The notes beneath the pieces are model-generated. The model searched no databases. It had not been told where the DNA came from and saw only the letters and a list, made by a program, of their open reading frames with translations. Positions 41,197-51,509 of a stretch of 57,009 nucleotides of DNA are shown piece by piece. This DNA comes from Pseudomonas sp. NBRC 111124. Lineage in GTDB: Bacteria > Pseudomonadota > Gammaproteobacteria > Pseudomonadales > Pseudomonadaceae. The stretch's first letter is position 1. Every line of letters starts with the position of its first letter. The stretch is taken from the NCBI RefSeq assembly GCF_001320245.1, contig NZ_BCBA01000028.1, positions 1 to 57,009 on the forward strand, written 5' to 3'. The position numbers and the translations under genes are program-made.

Positions 41197-41209
41197 TTAT
41201 CACTTCGAC

Positions 41210-42649
41210 TTAGGCGAGATTCACGCCCAACGCCTTGGCAATGCCTTCGCCGTAGGCCGGGTCAGCCTTGAAGAAGTACTGCAACTGGCGCTGGATCACG
41301 TCTTCACTCACCCCCGCCATGGTGCCGGCGATATTGCTGATCAGCAGTGCCTTCTGTTCCTCGCTCATCAAACGGAACAACGCACCGGCGTGGCTGTAGT
41401 AATCGCGGTCCTCGCGGTGATCATGGCGATCCGCTGCGCCGCTGAGTGCCAATGCGGGCTCAGCGTGGCGTGGCGACTGCTTCGGCGCATCGGTGTAGCT
41501 GTTGGGCTCGTAGTTCGGCGCACTGCCGTAGCTGCCCATGGCCATCGAACCGTCGCGCTGGTAGCTGTTCACCTGGCTGCGCGGGGCGTTCACCGGCAAC
41601 TGCTGATGGTTGGTACCCACACGGTAGCGGTGTGCATCAGCGTAAGCGAAGACGCGGCCCTGCAGCATGCGGTCAGGCGACAGCCCGACACCAGGGACCA
41701 TATTGCTCGGGCCGAATGCCGCCTGTTCCACTTCAGCGAAATAGTTGAGCGGGTTGCGGTTAAGCTCCAGCACGCCGACTTCGATCAGCGGGTACTCCTT
41801 CTGCGACCAAGTCTTGGTCACGTCGAACGGGTTCTCGTCGCGGTTGGCCGCCTCGGCCTCGCTCATTACCTGGATGCACACGGTCCAGCGCGGGAAGTCG
41901 CCACGCTCGATGGCCCCGAACAGGTCACGCTGGGCGTAGTCCGGGTCGGTACCGGCCAGGCGTGCTGCGTCGGCCGGGGCCAGATTCTTGATGCCTTGCT
42001 GAGTCTTGAAGTGCCATTTGACCCAGGTGCGCTCGCCTTGGGCATTGATCAGGCTATAGGTGTGGCTGCCAAAGCCATGCATGTGCCGGTAACCGTCCGG
42101 AATACCACGATCCGAGAAGAGAATGGTGACTTGGTGCAGGGCTTCAGGCGAGTGCGACCAGAAGTCCCACATCATCTGGGCATTCTTCAAGTTGGTTTGC
42201 GGGTGGCGTTTCTGGGTGTGGATAAAATCCGGGAACTTGAGCGGGTCGCGGATGAAGAATACCGGGGTGTTGTTGCCAACGATGTCCCAGTTGCCTTCCT
42301 CGGTGTAGAACTTCACCGCAAAGCCGCGTGGGTCGCGCTCGGTATCCGCCGAGCCGCGCTCGCCACCGACCGTCGAGAAGCGCAGGAAGGTCTCGGTCTC
42401 CTTGCCAATCTGCTCAAACAGCTTGGCGCTGGTATACGAAGTGATATCGCGGGTGACGGTGAAGGTACCGTAGGCACCCGAGCCTTTGGCGTGCACACGG
42501 CGCTCTGGGATGTTCTCGCGGTTGAAGTGGGCGAGCTTCTCGATCAGGTGAAAATCGTCGAGCAGCAGCGGGCCGCGCGGGCCGGCTGAGCGGGAATTCT
42601 GGTTGTCGGCTACAGGTGCACCGCTGGCGGTGGTGAGAATCTTGCTCAT
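41210..42649 (-). CDS. katA: Monofunctional haem catalase KatA
   Basis: Decomposes hydrogen peroxide. 479 aa, small-subunit clade. The distal His53 is in [14 protein letters not shown], the catalytic Asn in the following VTRDITSY...[35 protein letters not shown] region, [21 protein letters not shown] is the clade signature, and the proximal haem Tyr lies in [13 protein letters not shown]. No export signal. Paired with the ferritin gene, as in P. aeruginosa, which suits joint handling of iron and peroxide. RBS AAGGAGAG. Confidence 0.96.
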   Translation of the reverse strand: MSKILTTASGAPVADNQNSRSAGPRGPLLLDDFHLIEKLAHFNRENIPERRVHAKGSGAYGTFTVTRDITSYTSAKLFEQIGKETETFLRFSTVGGERGSADTERDPRGFAVKFYTEEGNWDIVGNNTPVFFIRDPLKFPDFIHTQKRHPQTNLKNAQMMWDFWSHSPEALHQVTILFSDRGIPDGYRHMHGFGSHTYSLINAQGERTWVKWHFKTQQGIKNLAPADAARLAGTDPDYAQRDLFGAIERGDFPRWTVCIQVMSEAEAANRDENPFDVTKTWSQKEYPLIEVGVLELNRNPLNYFAEVEQAAFGPSNMVPGVGLSPDRMLQGRVFAYADAHRYRVGTNHQQLPVNAPRSQVNSYQRDGSMAMGSYGSAPNYEPNSYTDAPKQSPRHAEPALALSGAADRHDHREDRDYYSHAGALFRLMSEEQKALLISNIAGTMAGVSEDVIQRQLQYFFKADPAYGEGIAKALGVNLA

Positions 42650-42696
42650 GGGCTCTCCTTATCGGTCTCAGGTGCCGGCTAAGCGGCTTGAGAAGG

Positions 42697-42725
42697 AGTA
42701 TCGACGAGCGGTCGTTTCAGAACAA
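42697..42725 (-). promoter_or_regulatory. Candidate katA promoter
   Basis: Read leftward: TTGTTC (42720-42725), 17-bp spacer, GATACT (42697-42702), 47 bp before the katA ATG. The AT-rich DNA just upstream (42726-42770) is where an activator such as OxyR could bind, but I cannot identify a convincing site. Confidence 0.5.
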
Positions 42726-42772
42726 ATTCATTACATGACTTGCATCAATAGAAATAAACAATATGTACAGAC

Positions 42773-42805
42773 ACAAAAAACCGGGCACTAGGCCCGGTTC
42801 TTTGT
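42773..42805 (-). terminator. Terminator of the alpha operon (after rplQ)
   Basis: Leftward: ACAAAGAACCGGGCC-TAGT-GCCCGGTTTTTTGT, 15 bp after the rplQ stop. Confidence 0.9.
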
Positions 42806-42820
42806 AGCAGACAGAACGTC

Positions 42821-43207
42821 TTACTCAGCGGCTTCTACAGCACCGCCGACCGGACGATCAACCAGCTCGACGTACGCCATAGGCGCGTTGTCGCCAGCGC
42901 GGAAACCGCACTTCAGGATGCGCAGGTAGCCGCCCTGACGGGTGGCGTAACGCTTGCCCAGGTCGTTGAACAGTTTGCCAACAGCGGACTTCGAACGGGT
43001 ACGGTCGAAGGCCAGACGACGGTTAGCAACGCTGTCTTCCTTGGCCAGGGTGATCAGCGGCTCGGCAACGCGGCGCAGTTCCTTGGCTTTCGGCAGGGTG
43101 GTTTTGATCAGCTCGTGCTCGATCAACGACACTGCCATGTTCTGGAACATAGCCTTGCGGTGAGAGCTGGTACGGCTCAGGTGACGTCCACTTTTACGAT
43201 GACGCAT
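42821..43207 (-). CDS. rplQ: 50S ribosomal protein L17
   Basis: 128 aa. It starts [25 protein letters not shown], the invariant L17 N-terminus, and ends the alpha operon (rpsM-rpsK-rpsD-rpoA-rplQ). The gap to rpoA is 42 bp. Confidence 0.98.
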   Translation of the reverse strand: MRHRKSGRHLSRTSSHRKAMFQNMAVSLIEHELIKTTLPKAKELRRVAEPLITLAKEDSVANRRLAFDRTRSKSAVGKLFNDLGKRYATRQGGYLRILKCGFRAGDNAPMAYVELVDRPVGGAVEAAE

Positions 43208-43249
43208 GATTCATTCCTTACCAAACACTACGTTCGGTGATTACGACGA

Positions 43250-44251
43250 TCAGGCGGTCGCCTTGTCGTCTTTCTTAAGACTTGCAGGCGGCCAGTTGTC
43301 GAGGCGCATGCCGAGAGACAGACCACGAGAGGCCAGGACGTCCTTGATTTCAGTCAGGGACTTCTTGCCAAGGTTAGGAGTCTTCAACAGCTCTACTTCG
43401 GTACGCTGAATCAGGTCGCCGATGTAGTAGATGTTCTCCGCCTTGAGGCAGTTGGCCGAACGTACAGTCAGTTCCAGGTCGTCAACCGGGCGCAGCAGGA
43501 TCGGATCGATCTCGTCTTCCTGCTCGACTACGACAGGCTCGCTGTCACCTTTGAGGTCGACGAACGCGGCCAGCTGCTGTTGCAGGATGGTCGCAGCGCG
43601 GCGGATAGCCTCTTCAGGATCCAGGGTGCCGTTGGTTTCCAGATCGATGACCAGCTTGTCCAGGTTGGTACGCTGTTCAACACGGGCGTTTTCGACCACA
43701 TAGGCGATACGACGCACCGGGCTGAACGAAGCGTCCAGCTGCAGACGGCCAATGCTACGGCTTTCGTCTTCGTCGGTTTGACGGGAGTCAGCCGGCTCGT
43801 AACCGCGACCACGAGCTACAGTGAGCTTCATGTTCAGGGCGCCGTTGGACGCCAGGTTCGCGATTACGTGATCGGGGTTGACGATCTCGACATCGTGATC
43901 CAGCTGAATATCGGCAGCGGTAACCACCCCCGAACCCTTTTTCGACAAGGTCAGCGTAACTTCGTCACGACCGTGCAGTTTGATAGCCAGGCCTTTCAGG
44001 TTCAACAGGATTTCAATGACGTCTTCCTGTACACCTTCGATCGCGGAGTACTCATGGAGTACGCCATCGATCTCGGCCTCGACTACTGCACAGCCAGGCA
44101 TGGAGGACAACAGGATGCGGCGCAGCGCGTTGCCCAGGGTATGGCCGAAACCACGCTCGAGAGGCTCGAGCGTAATCTTGGCGCGGGTCGGACTGACTAC
44201 CTGCACATCAATATGGCGGGGAGTCAGGAACTCATTTACCGAAATCTGCAT
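43250..44251 (-). CDS. rpoA: RNA polymerase alpha subunit
   Basis: 333 aa. The N-terminal dimerisation domain (1-~235) has [23 protein letters not shown]; a short acidic linker ([18 protein letters not shown]) leads to the C-terminal domain, where [45 protein letters not shown] binds UP elements and activators. All expected parts are intact. Confidence 0.98.
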
Positions 44252-44273
44252 GGATGCACCTATTTTCTAGCCC

Positions 44274-44894
44274 TTACTTGGAGTAGAGCTCGACAATCAG
44301 GTTTTCGTTGATGTCGGCAGACAGATCGCCACGAGCAGGAACGTTCTTGAAAACGCCCGACTTCTTAGCGGAATCTACGTCTACCCACTCAACGCGGCCA
44401 CGCTGGGCGCACAGTTCAAGGGCTTGAACAATGCGCAGCTGGTTCAGCGACTTCTCGCGAACCGCGACCACGTCACCCGGACGAACTTGGTAGGATGGAA
44501 TGTTTACAGTCTTACCGTTGACGCTGATTGCTTTGTGCGAAACCAGCTGACGCGACTCGGAACGAGTCGAGCCGAAGCCCATACGGTAAACGACGTTATC
44601 CAGACGGCACTCGAGCAGTTGCAGCAGGTTCTCACCGGTTGCGCCTTTTTTCGAGGCAGCAGCTTGGTAGTAACCGCGGAACTGACGCTCCAGAACACCG
44701 TAGATACGACGGACTTTTTGTTTCTCGCGCAGCTGGGTACCGTAGTCGGACTGACGGCCACGGCGCTGGCCGTGGATACCTGGGGCTGCTTCGATGTTGC
44801 ACTTCGATTCCAGAGCGCGAACGCCGCTCTTCAGGAACAGGTCGGTGCCTTCACGACGAGACAGTTTGCATTTTGGACCAATGTAACGTGCCAT
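44274..44894 (-). CDS. rpsD: 30S ribosomal protein S4
   Basis: 206 aa. Primary 16S binder and, in E. coli, the translational repressor of this operon. [20 protein letters not shown] start; the S4 RNA-binding module is [47 protein letters not shown]. It lies 22 bp upstream of rpoA. Confidence 0.98.
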   Translation of the reverse strand: MARYIGPKCKLSRREGTDLFLKSGVRALESKCNIEAAPGIHGQRRGRQSDYGTQLREKQKVRRIYGVLERQFRGYYQAAASKKGATGENLLQLLECRLDNVVYRMGFGSTRSESRQLVSHKAISVNGKTVNIPSYQVRPGDVVAVREKSLNQLRIVQALELCAQRGRVEWVDVDSAKKSGVFKNVPARGDLSADINENLIVELYSK

Positions 44895-44909
44895 TCTTCT
44901 GTCTCCTGA

Positions 44910-45299
44910 TTACACGCGACGCTTCTTCGGCGGACGGCACCCGTTATGCGGGATTGGCGTCACGTCGGTGATGCTGGCGATCTTGTAGCCGCAGCTGTTC
45001 AGTGCACGAACGGCGGATTCACGACCTGGACCTGGACCCTTGACGTTGACGTCGAGGTTCTTCAGACCATATTCCAGCGCAGCTTGACCAGCACGCTCAG
45101 CAGCAATCTGGGCTGCGAACGGGGTGGATTTGCGCGAACCACGGAAACCCGAACCACCGGAGGTAGCCCACGACAGAGCATTGCCCTGACGGTCGGTGAT
45201 GGTCACGATGGTGTTGTTGAAAGACGCATGGATGTGGGCGATGCCATCAACCACTGTCTTTTTGACTTTCTTACGAGGACGAGCAGCAGGTTTTGCCAT
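44910..45299 (-). CDS. rpsK: 30S ribosomal protein S11
   Basis: 129 aa. The body [43 protein letters not shown] and the C-terminal [18 protein letters not shown] are characteristic. Lys/Arg-rich N-terminal tail. Forms part of the platform mRNA-exit region of the 30S subunit. Confidence 0.98.
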
Positions 45300-45317
45300 G
45301 TCTATATTCCCGGGCGG

Positions 45318-45674
45318 TTACTTGCGGATCGGCTTACGCGGGCCCTTACGGGTGCGTGCGTTGGTCTTGGTGCGCTGACCGCGAACCGGCAGACCTTTAC
45401 GATGACGCAGGCCACGGTAGCAGCCCAGGTCCATCAAGCGTTTGATCTTCATGTTGATGTCACGACGCAGGTCACCTTCGGTGGTGAACTTCGCGACTTC
45501 GCCACGCAGGGTTTCGATTTGCTCGTCGCTCAGATCCTTGATCTTTGCGGCTGGGTTGACACCAGCGTCTGCACAGATCTTCTGTGCAGTTGTGCGACCG
45601 ACACCATAGATGTAGGTCAGCGAGATAACAGTATGCTTGTTATCTGGAATGTTGACGCCTGCAATACGGGCCAT
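45318..45674 (-). CDS. rpsM: 30S ribosomal protein S13
   Basis: 118 aa; [34 protein letters not shown] with the H2TH-like fold and the basic C-terminal tail [21 protein letters not shown] that contacts P-site tRNA. First gene of the alpha operon; the start is ~53 nt downstream of the predicted start point of the promoter at 45734-45762. Confidence 0.98.
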
Positions 45675-45733
45675 TCAGTGGGACTCCAATTGACAGCTAC
45701 CTACGCCCCGGAAGCCAAGAAATAGGGCGCGAG

Positions 45734-45762
45734 ATAATATCGCTGTAGAAACGAATAATCAA
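45734..45762 (-). promoter_or_regulatory. Promoter of the alpha operon (rpsM-rplQ)
   Basis: Read leftward: TTGATT (45757-45762), 17-bp spacer, TATTAT (45734-45739). The -35 overlaps the last 2 bases of the hairpin that follows rpmJ. Confidence 0.78.
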
Positions 45763-45788
45763 CCCAGCAGCACACTAGCTGCTGGGTT
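45761..45788 (-). terminator. Terminator-like hairpin after rpmJ (end of spc operon)
   Basis: AACCCAGCAGC-TAGTGT-GCTGCTGGGTT, an exact 11-bp stem with a 6-nt loop, followed by GATTATTCGTTT rather than a clean U-run; partial read-through into rpsM is likely. Confidence 0.7.
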
Positions 45789-45805
45789 TGAAGCGCAGAT
45801 CACAC

Positions 45806-45922
45806 TCAGCCTTGGCGCTGTTTGTGACGCGGTTCCGCGCTGCAGATCACTCGTACGACGCCTTCGCGACGGATGATCTTGCAGTTACGGCACAGCTTTT
45901 TCACCGATGCACGAACTTTCAT
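45806..45922 (-). CDS. rpmJ: 50S ribosomal protein L36
   Basis: 38 aa, a short gene read directly from the sequence: [20 protein letters not shown]... The zinc ligands Cys11, Cys14, Cys27 and His33 are all present, so this is the zinc-binding (C+) L36. It lies 28 bp after secY and is the last gene of the spc operon. Confidence 0.97.
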
Positions 45923-45950
45923 TACCGACTCCTCGAACCTTAGGGGCGTA

Positions 45951-47282
45951 TCAGCGCAGCAAACCGCTGCCACCGTAGCCTTTCAGGTTGGCTTTCTTCA
46001 TCAGGGATTCGTACTGGTGCGAAACGAGGTGCGATTGTACTTGGGACATGAAGTCCATCACAACCACTACCACAATCAGCAACGAGGTCCCGCCAAGGTA
46101 GAACGGCACATTTGCTGCCACCACCAGGAACTGGGGCAGAAGGCAGACGGCCATCATGTAAAGAGCACCGAACATGGTCAAACGAGTCAGAACGCCATCA
46201 ATGTAGCGTGCGGACTGTTCACCAGGACGGATACCCGGAATAAAGGCACCGGACTTCTTCAGGTTTTCCGCTACGTCTTTCGGGTTGAACATCAACGCTG
46301 TGTAGAAGAAGCAGAAGAAAATGATCCCTGCACTAAACAGCAGAATGTTCAACGGCTGACCAGGAGCGATCGACTGCGAGATGTCCTGCAGCCAGCCCAT
46401 ACCTTCGGACTGACCGAACCAGGCACCCAGCGAAGCCGGGAACAGCAAAATGCTGCTCGCGAAAATGGCCGGGATAACCCCCGCCATGTTCACCTTCAGC
46501 GGCAAGTGGCTGGTCTGCGCCGCGAAGACCTTGCGGCCCTGCTGACGCTTGGCGTAGTGAACGGCGATACGACGCTGACCACGCTCAATGAACACCACGA
46601 AACCGATGATCGCTACTGCAAGCAAACCGATTGCGACCAGGGCGAAAATGTTGATATCGCCTGTGCGTGCAGACTCGAAAGACTGCCCGATTGCTCTCGG
46701 AAGACCGGCAACGATACCTGCGAAGATCAACATCGAGATACCGTTACCCACACCGCGCTCGGTGATCTGCTCACCCAGCCACATCATGAACATCGCGCCT
46801 GCCACGAAGGTGGAGACGGCAACGACATAGAAGCCGAGCCCTACAGAAAACGCCACGCCCTGGTTGGCCAGGCCAATGGACATGCCAATGGCTTGAACCA
46901 GTGCCAGGATAACGGTGCCGTAGCGGGTGTACTGGCTGATCTTGCGACGGCCAGCTTCACCTTCCTTCTTCAACTGCTCCAGTTGCGGGCTGACCGCCGT
47001 CATCAGCTGCATGATGATCGATGCCGAGATGTACGGCATGATCCCCAGTGCAAAGATGCTCATGCGCTCAAGCGCGCCACCGGAAAACATGTTGAACAAG
47101 CTAAGAATGGTCCCCTCATTCTGCCGAAACAGATCCGCCAGACGGTCTGGATTGATGCCAGGAACCGGGATATGCGCACCTATCCGATAGACGATGATCG
47201 CCATGAACAGAAAGCGCAGACGAGCCCAGAGTTCCGACATCCCGCCCTTACCGAGCGAAGAGAGAGCACCTTGCTTAGCCAT
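45951..47282 (-). CDS. secY: Protein translocase subunit SecY
   Basis: Channel-forming subunit of SecYEG in the inner membrane. 443 aa, ten helices. Characteristic segments: [29 protein letters not shown] (helix 1 and plug region follow), [18 protein letters not shown], the cytoplasmic loop [21 protein letters not shown], and a C-terminal [20 protein letters not shown]. It starts next to the rplO stop, as usual in the spc operon. Confidence 0.98.
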
Positions 47283-47717
47283 TTATTCCTCGAATTTGCC
47301 GCCAGCTGCTTCGATAGCCGCACGCGCACCCTTGGTGGCTGCGATGCCCTTGATGGTGACTGCGCGAGTAACTTCGCCAGACAGCATGATTTTCACACGC
47401 TGAATGTGCTGGTTGATCACGTTGGCATCCTTCAGGGACTGCACGGAGATCACGTCGCCTTCCACTTTCGCCAGCTCGGACAGGCGCACTTCAGCGCGAT
47501 CCATGGCTTTCAGGGAAACGAAGCCGAACTTCGGCAGACGACGGTGCAGCGGCTGTTGACCGCCTTCGAAGCCAGGAGCGATCGAACCACCGGAACGGGA
47601 AGTCTGACCTTTGTGGCCACGGCCGCCGGTCTTACCCAGACCGCTACCGATACCACGACCTGGACGATGCTTCTCGCGACGGGAACCCGGCGCTGGACTC
47701 AGATCATTGAGTTTCAT
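47283..47717 (-). CDS. rplO: 50S ribosomal protein L15
   Basis: 144 aa. The N-terminus [38 protein letters not shown] is the extended Gly/Arg tail that threads into 23S rRNA; a globular C-terminal domain follows. The 3-bp gap from rpmD and abutment to secY show tight operon packing. Confidence 0.98.
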   Translation of the reverse strand: MKLNDLSPAPGSRREKHRPGRGIGSGLGKTGGRGHKGQTSRSGGSIAPGFEGGQQPLHRRLPKFGFVSLKAMDRAEVRLSELAKVEGDVISVQSLKDANVINQHIQRVKIMLSGEVTRAVTIKGIAATKGARAAIEAAGGKFEE

Positions 47718-47720
47718 CGA

Positions 47721-47897
47721 TTAGCCCTCGACCTTCAGCATGTAGTAAGCCTTGTTGATCATCCCGCGGTTCTCGGGAGTATCCTGGACTTCTACAGTGT
47801 GACCGATGCGACGCAGACCCAGACCTTTAACGCACAGTTTGTGGTTAGGCAGGCGGCCCGAGACGCTCTTGATCAGCGTTACTTTTACGGTTGCCAT
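47721..47897 (-). CDS. rpmD: 50S ribosomal protein L30
   Basis: 58 aa, a short gene read directly: [20 protein letters not shown], then ...[20 protein letters not shown] and ending MLKVEG. Compact beta-alpha-beta fold typical of bacterial L30. It lies between rpsE (2-bp gap) and rplO (3-bp gap). Confidence 0.98.
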   Translation of the reverse strand: MATVKVTLIKSVSGRLPNHKLCVKGLGLRRIGHTVEVQDTPENRGMINKAYYMLKVEG

Positions 47898-47899
47898 GA

Positions 47900-48400
47900 T
47901 TAGAAGATCTCCTCAACGCTCTTGCCGCGCTTGGCAGCAATGGATTCAGGAGATTGCATGGCTTTCAGACCCTTGAAGGTGGCGTAAACCACGTTCACTG
48001 GGTTGGTCGAACCGTAGCACTTGGCCAGGACGTTCTGAACACCAGCAACTTCCAGGACGGCACGCATTGCGCCGCCGGCGATGATACCGGTACCTTCCGA
48101 AGCAGGCTGCATGTAAACCTTCGAGGCGCCGTGGGCAGCCTTGGTGGCGTACTGCAGGGTGGTGCCCTTCAGGTCAACCTGGATCATGTTGCGACGAGCA
48201 GCTTCCATGGCTTTCTGGATCGCAGCAGGTACTTCGCGCGACTTGCCACGGCCGAAACCAACGCGACCCTTGCCATCACCTACCACGGTCAGCGCGGTGA
48301 AGGTGAAGATACGGCCGCCTTTAACGGTTTTGGCTACGCGGTTAACTTGAACCAGCTTCTCGATGTAGCCTTCGTCGCGCTTTTGATCGTTATTTGCCAT
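47900..48400 (-). CDS. rpsE: 30S ribosomal protein S5
   Basis: 166 aa. The double-stranded-RNA-binding-like N-terminal domain has [43 protein letters not shown], including the lysine/glycine region associated with spectinomycin response in E. coli; the C-terminal domain has [35 protein letters not shown]. No alteration is visible. Confidence 0.98.
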   Translation of the reverse strand: MANNDQKRDEGYIEKLVQVNRVAKTVKGGRIFTFTALTVVGDGKGRVGFGRGKSREVPAAIQKAMEAARRNMIQVDLKGTTLQYATKAAHGASKVYMQPASEGTGIIAGGAMRAVLEVAGVQNVLAKCYGSTNPVNVVYATFKGLKAMQSPESIAAKRGKSVEEIF

Positions 48401-48403
48401 AAC

Positions 48404-48754
48404 TTAGAACTCCAGCCCGCCTTCACGAGCAGCATCAGCCAGCGCTTTGACGCGGCCATGGTACTTGAAGCCGGAACGGTCAAAGGCAACTTGAGATACA
48501 CCGGCGGCTTTCGCGCGCTCAGCTACCAGCTTGCCAACCTTAGTGGCCGCGTCGATGTTGCCAGTGGCGCCATCACGCAGGTCTTTGTCCAAGGTCGAGG
48601 CGCTTGCCAGAACCTTGCTGCCGTCGGCCGAAATGACCTGGGCGTAGATGTGCTGCGAGGAGCGGAACACGCACAGGCGCACGACTTCGAGTTCGTGCAT
48701 CTTGAGGCGTGCTTTGCGAGCGCGACGCAGTCGAATAACTTTTTTGTCGGTCAT
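48404..48754 (-). CDS. rplR: 50S ribosomal protein L18
   Basis: 116 aa; 5S rRNA-binding protein with [27 protein letters not shown] and the C-terminal [28 protein letters not shown]. Gap of 3 bp to rpsE and 10 bp to rplF. Confidence 0.98.
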
Positions 48755-48764
48755 TTGCTAGGCC

Positions 48765-49298
48765 CTACTTCTTCTTGGCTTCTTTACGACGGACTGCTTC
48801 GTCCGCGTAACGCACACCCTTGCCTTTGTAAGGCTCTGGCGGACGGAACCCGCGGATTTCAGCGGCCACCTGACCTACCAGCTGCTTGTCGATACCCTTG
48901 ATCAGGATGTCGGTCTGGCTAGGCGTTTCAGCGGTGATGCCGGCTGGCAGTTCGTAGTCCACTGGGTGAGAGAAGCCCAGGGCCAGGTTCAGGACGGTGC
49001 CTTTAGCCTGTGCCTTGTAACCAACACCGACCAGCTGGAGCTTGCGCTCGAAGCCTTGGCTTACGCCCTGGACCATGTTGTTGACCAGAGCACGGGTAGT
49101 ACCGGCCATGGCACGAGCTTGCTGGTCACCATTGCGAGCGACGAAACGCAGCTCGCCAGACTCTTCGGTAACTTCAACAGACGAGTGAACGTTCAGTTCG
49201 AGAGTGCCTTTGGCACCCTTCACCGAAAGCTGCTGACCGGCGAATTTGACTTCGACACCGGATGGCAGCTTAACGGGGTTCTTAGCGACGCGAGACAT
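48765..49298 (-). CDS. rplF: 50S ribosomal protein L6
   Basis: 177 aa, two tandem L6 domains. [21 protein letters not shown] opens the first; [29 protein letters not shown] opens the second, and the Lys-rich tail [27 protein letters not shown] closes it. Lies near the factor-binding site of the 50S subunit. Confidence 0.98.
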   Translation of the reverse strand: MSRVAKNPVKLPSGVEVKFAGQQLSVKGAKGTLELNVHSSVEVTEESGELRFVARNGDQQARAMAGTTRALVNNMVQGVSQGFERKLQLVGVGYKAQAKGTVLNLALGFSHPVDYELPAGITAETPSQTDILIKGIDKQLVGQVAAEIRGFRPPEPYKGKGVRYADEAVRRKEAKKK

Positions 49299-49310
49299 GT
49301 CTATCCCCCC

Positions 49311-49703
49311 TTAGAACACTGTGCAGAGAACTTCGCCGCCGACACCGGCAGCGCGCGCAGCGCGATCAGTCATCACACCTTTGTTGGTGGAGACAATAGA
49401 CACGCCCAGGCCGCCACGTACTTTCGGCAGCTCAGTGACGGACTTGTACTGGCGCAGGCCTGGACGGCTGGAGCGCTTCAGTTCCTCGATGACCGGACGG
49501 CCTTCGAAGTACTTCAGTTCGATCGACAGGGAAGGCTTGGCTTCACCAGTAACCTGGTAGCCAGCGATGTAACCTTCGTCCTTCAGAACTTTGGCAACCG
49601 CAACCTTCAGAGTGGAGGAAGGCATGCTTACGACGGACTTTTCAGCCATCTGGGCATTACGGATGCGAGTTAGCATGTCCGCTAACGGGTCCTGCATACT
49701 CAT
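49311..49703 (-). CDS. rpsH: 30S ribosomal protein S8
   Basis: 130 aa. Central-domain 16S binder and, in E. coli, the repressor of spc operon translation. [25 protein letters not shown]; the C-terminal [26 protein letters not shown] holds the RNA-binding loop. A CAGGAG RBS precedes it. Unlike in a compact spc operon, it is 209 bp from rpsN, and that gap contains a hairpin, a promoter and a structured leader (see 49800-49849). Confidence 0.98.
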   Translation of the reverse strand: MSMQDPLADMLTRIRNAQMAEKSVVSMPSSTLKVAVAKVLKDEGYIAGYQVTGEAKPSLSIELKYFEGRPVIEELKRSSRPGLRQYKSVTELPKVRGGLGVSIVSTNKGVMTDRAARAAGVGGEVLCTVF

Positions 49704-49799
49704 GGGCTAGATGCTCCTGATACAAGAAATTTTAGCCTCGCGGCTATCACAACCACCCGAACGGGCAGGGTAAAAAACCCAGGCTCGGGTGAGCCGGTC

Positions 49800-49828
49800 A
49801 TTCTAGACACAAGGCAGAAACGAAACAA
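49800..49828 (-). promoter_or_regulatory. Internal spc-operon promoter and structured leader upstream of rpsH
   Basis: Read leftward: TTGTTT (49823-49828), 17-bp spacer, TAGAAT (49800-49805); start point near 49793, giving a ~90-nt leader. In the leader, CACCCGA (49785-49791) can pair with TCGGGTG (49754-49760) around a small GGGT/ACCC hairpin, and TAGCC-GCGA-GGCTA (49733-49746) forms a GNRA-capped hairpin close to the rpsH RBS. Confidence 0.65.
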
Positions 49829-49849
49829 GCCCCACGAGGGGGCTTGTTT
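49823..49849 (-). terminator. Terminator-like hairpin between rpsN and rpsH
   Basis: AAACAAGCCCC-CTCGT-GGGGCTTGTTT, an 11-bp exact stem followed by CGTTT, inside the spc operon. The downstream arm contains the -35 of the next promoter. It probably attenuates rather than ends the upstream transcript. Confidence 0.7.
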
Positions 49850-49912
49850 GTTGGCGAGGTCACCGGCGGTCGGAAGATTGCTCCCCTTCCACCGTGATCA
49901 CACCTGCAGCGC

Positions 49913-50218
49913 TTACCAGGAGGCTTTGACCAGGCCTGGTACGTCGCCGCGCATTGCAGCTTGACGCAGCATGTTACGGCCCAGGCCGAACTTACGGTAT
50001 ACACCGTGAGGACGACCGGTCAGGCGGCAACGGTTGCGCAGGCGCGCAGCGCTCGCATCACGTGGCTGCTTCTGCAGAGCGACAACGGCAGCGAAACGCT
50101 CTTCAGGAGAGGCGTTCACGTTGACGATGGTCGCTTTCAGCTCAGCACGCTTTTTGGCGAACTTGGCTACCGTGAGCTGACGCTTCAGCTCGCGGTTCTT
50201 CATGCTCTTCTTGGCCAT
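49913..50218 (-). CDS. rpsN: 30S ribosomal protein S14
   Basis: 101 aa from ATG 50218 ([21 protein letters not shown]). It is the long, zinc-free (C-) form: the region corresponding to the CxxC pairs reads [43 protein letters not shown] with a single Cys. Typical for gammaproteobacteria. Confidence 0.98.
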   Translation of the reverse strand: MAKKSMKNRELKRQLTVAKFAKKRAELKATIVNVNASPEERFAAVVALQKQPRDASAARLRNRCRLTGRPHGVYRKFGLGRNMLRQAAMRGDVPGLVKASW

Positions 50219-50231
50219 TTTCCTACTCCAA

Positions 50232-50771
50232 TCAGTTGCGGAACGGGAATTTGAATGCACGCAGCAGAGCGCGGCCTTCGTCATCCGAACGAGCAGTGGT
50301 GGTCAGGGTGATGTCCAAACCGCGCAGAGCATCGATCTTGTCGTAATCGATTTCCGGGAAGATGATCTGCTCTTTCACGCCCATGCTGTAGTTGCCACGG
50401 CCATCGAAGGACTTGGCATTCAGGCCGCGGAAGTCGCGTACCCGAGGCAGGGAGATCGCCAGCAGGCGGTCCAGGAATTCGTACATCTTGTCGCTACGCA
50501 GGGTCACCTTGACGCCGATCGGCCATCCCTCACGGACTTTGAAGCCCGCGATGGATTTACGAGCGAAAGTCACGACCGGCTTTTGACCGGTGATCTTTTC
50601 CAGGTCGGCAACAGCGTGCTCGATGACTTTCTTGTCGCCGATCGCTTCGCCCAGACCCATGTTCAGGGTGATCTTGGTAACGCGCGGAACTTCCATCACG
50701 TTCGACAGCTTAAGTTCTTCCTTAAGCTTAGGAGCGATTTCGTTCCGGTAAATCTCTTTCAGTCGTGCCAT
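50232..50771 (-). CDS. rplE: 50S ribosomal protein L5
   Basis: 179 aa; [71 protein letters not shown] and [35 protein letters not shown]. 5S rRNA binder at the central protuberance. In E. coli the S8 repression site lies at the start of this gene. Confidence 0.98.
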   Translation of the reverse strand: MARLKEIYRNEIAPKLKEELKLSNVMEVPRVTKITLNMGLGEAIGDKKVIEHAVADLEKITGQKPVVTFARKSIAGFKVREGWPIGVKVTLRSDKMYEFLDRLLAISLPRVRDFRGLNAKSFDGRGNYSMGVKEQIIFPEIDYDKIDALRGLDITLTTTARSDDEGRALLRAFKFPFRN

Positions 50772-50791
50772 GGTCTTCTACCTAGCAGTGT

Positions 50792-51106
50792 TCAAGCATC
50801 AACCGCTTTTTGGGTCGACTTGAAGACACGAATTTTCTTACCGTCTTCTACTTTGAAACCAACGCGGTCAGCTTTGTTGGTTTCGCCGTTGAAGATGGCA
50901 ACGTTGGAAGCGTGCAGAGGCGCTTCTTTTTCGACGATACCGCCCTGAACGCCCGCCATCGGGTTAGGCTTGGTATGACGCTTGACCAGGTTCACGCCAC
51001 CGATGACCAGACGGTCATCAGCCAGAACCTTCAGCACCTTACCGCGCTTACCTTTGTCTTTGCCGGCGATCACGATGATCTCGTCGTCACGACGAATCTT
51101 TTGCAT
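50792..51106 (-). CDS. rplX: 50S ribosomal protein L24
   Basis: 104 aa. The KOW motif is at the start: [28 protein letters not shown]; then [34 protein letters not shown]. Early 50S assembly factor. 11 bp after rplN. Confidence 0.98.
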
Positions 51107-51117
51107 GTCGGATCTCC

Positions 51118-51486
51118 TTACAGCACTTCAGGGGCGAGCGAGACGATCTTCATGAACTTCTCAGTACGAAGTTCACGGGTCACTGGCCCGAAGATGCGAG
51201 TGCCGATCGGCTCTTGCTTGGTGTTCAGCAGAACAGCAGCGTTGCCGTCGAAACGAATGATGGAACCGTCAGCGCGACGTACACCGTGACGGGTACGGAC
51301 GACAACAGCAGTCATCACCTGGCCTTTTTTGACCTTACCGCGCGGAATTGCTTCCTTGACGGTTACTTTGATGATGTCACCGATGCCGGCGTAACGGCGG
51401 TGCGAACCGCCGAGTACCTTAATGCACATGACGCGACGAGCGCCGCTGTTATCGGCCACATCGAGCATGGATTGAGTCTGAATCAT
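51118..51486 (-). CDS. rplN: 50S ribosomal protein L14
   Basis: 122 aa; [55 protein letters not shown] is the universal L14 signature. First gene of the classical spc operon, but only 23 bp after rpsQ and with no promoter visible in that gap, so S10 and spc genes appear joined here. Confidence 0.98.
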
Positions 51487-51509
51487 AAAATTTCTCCGAC
51501 CCCTAGCCC

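Noticed and set aside
45873..47903. A 676-codon + strand frame opposite secY, rplO and rpmD
   Set aside because: Antisense shadow of highly expressed genes with restricted codon use; no start signal or domain.
49768..49795. GGCTC-ACCC-GAGCC hairpin plus T-run as a terminator before rpsH
   Set aside because: The hairpin spans the predicted start point, so transcripts from the internal promoter would not contain all of it; at most it could act on read-through transcripts.
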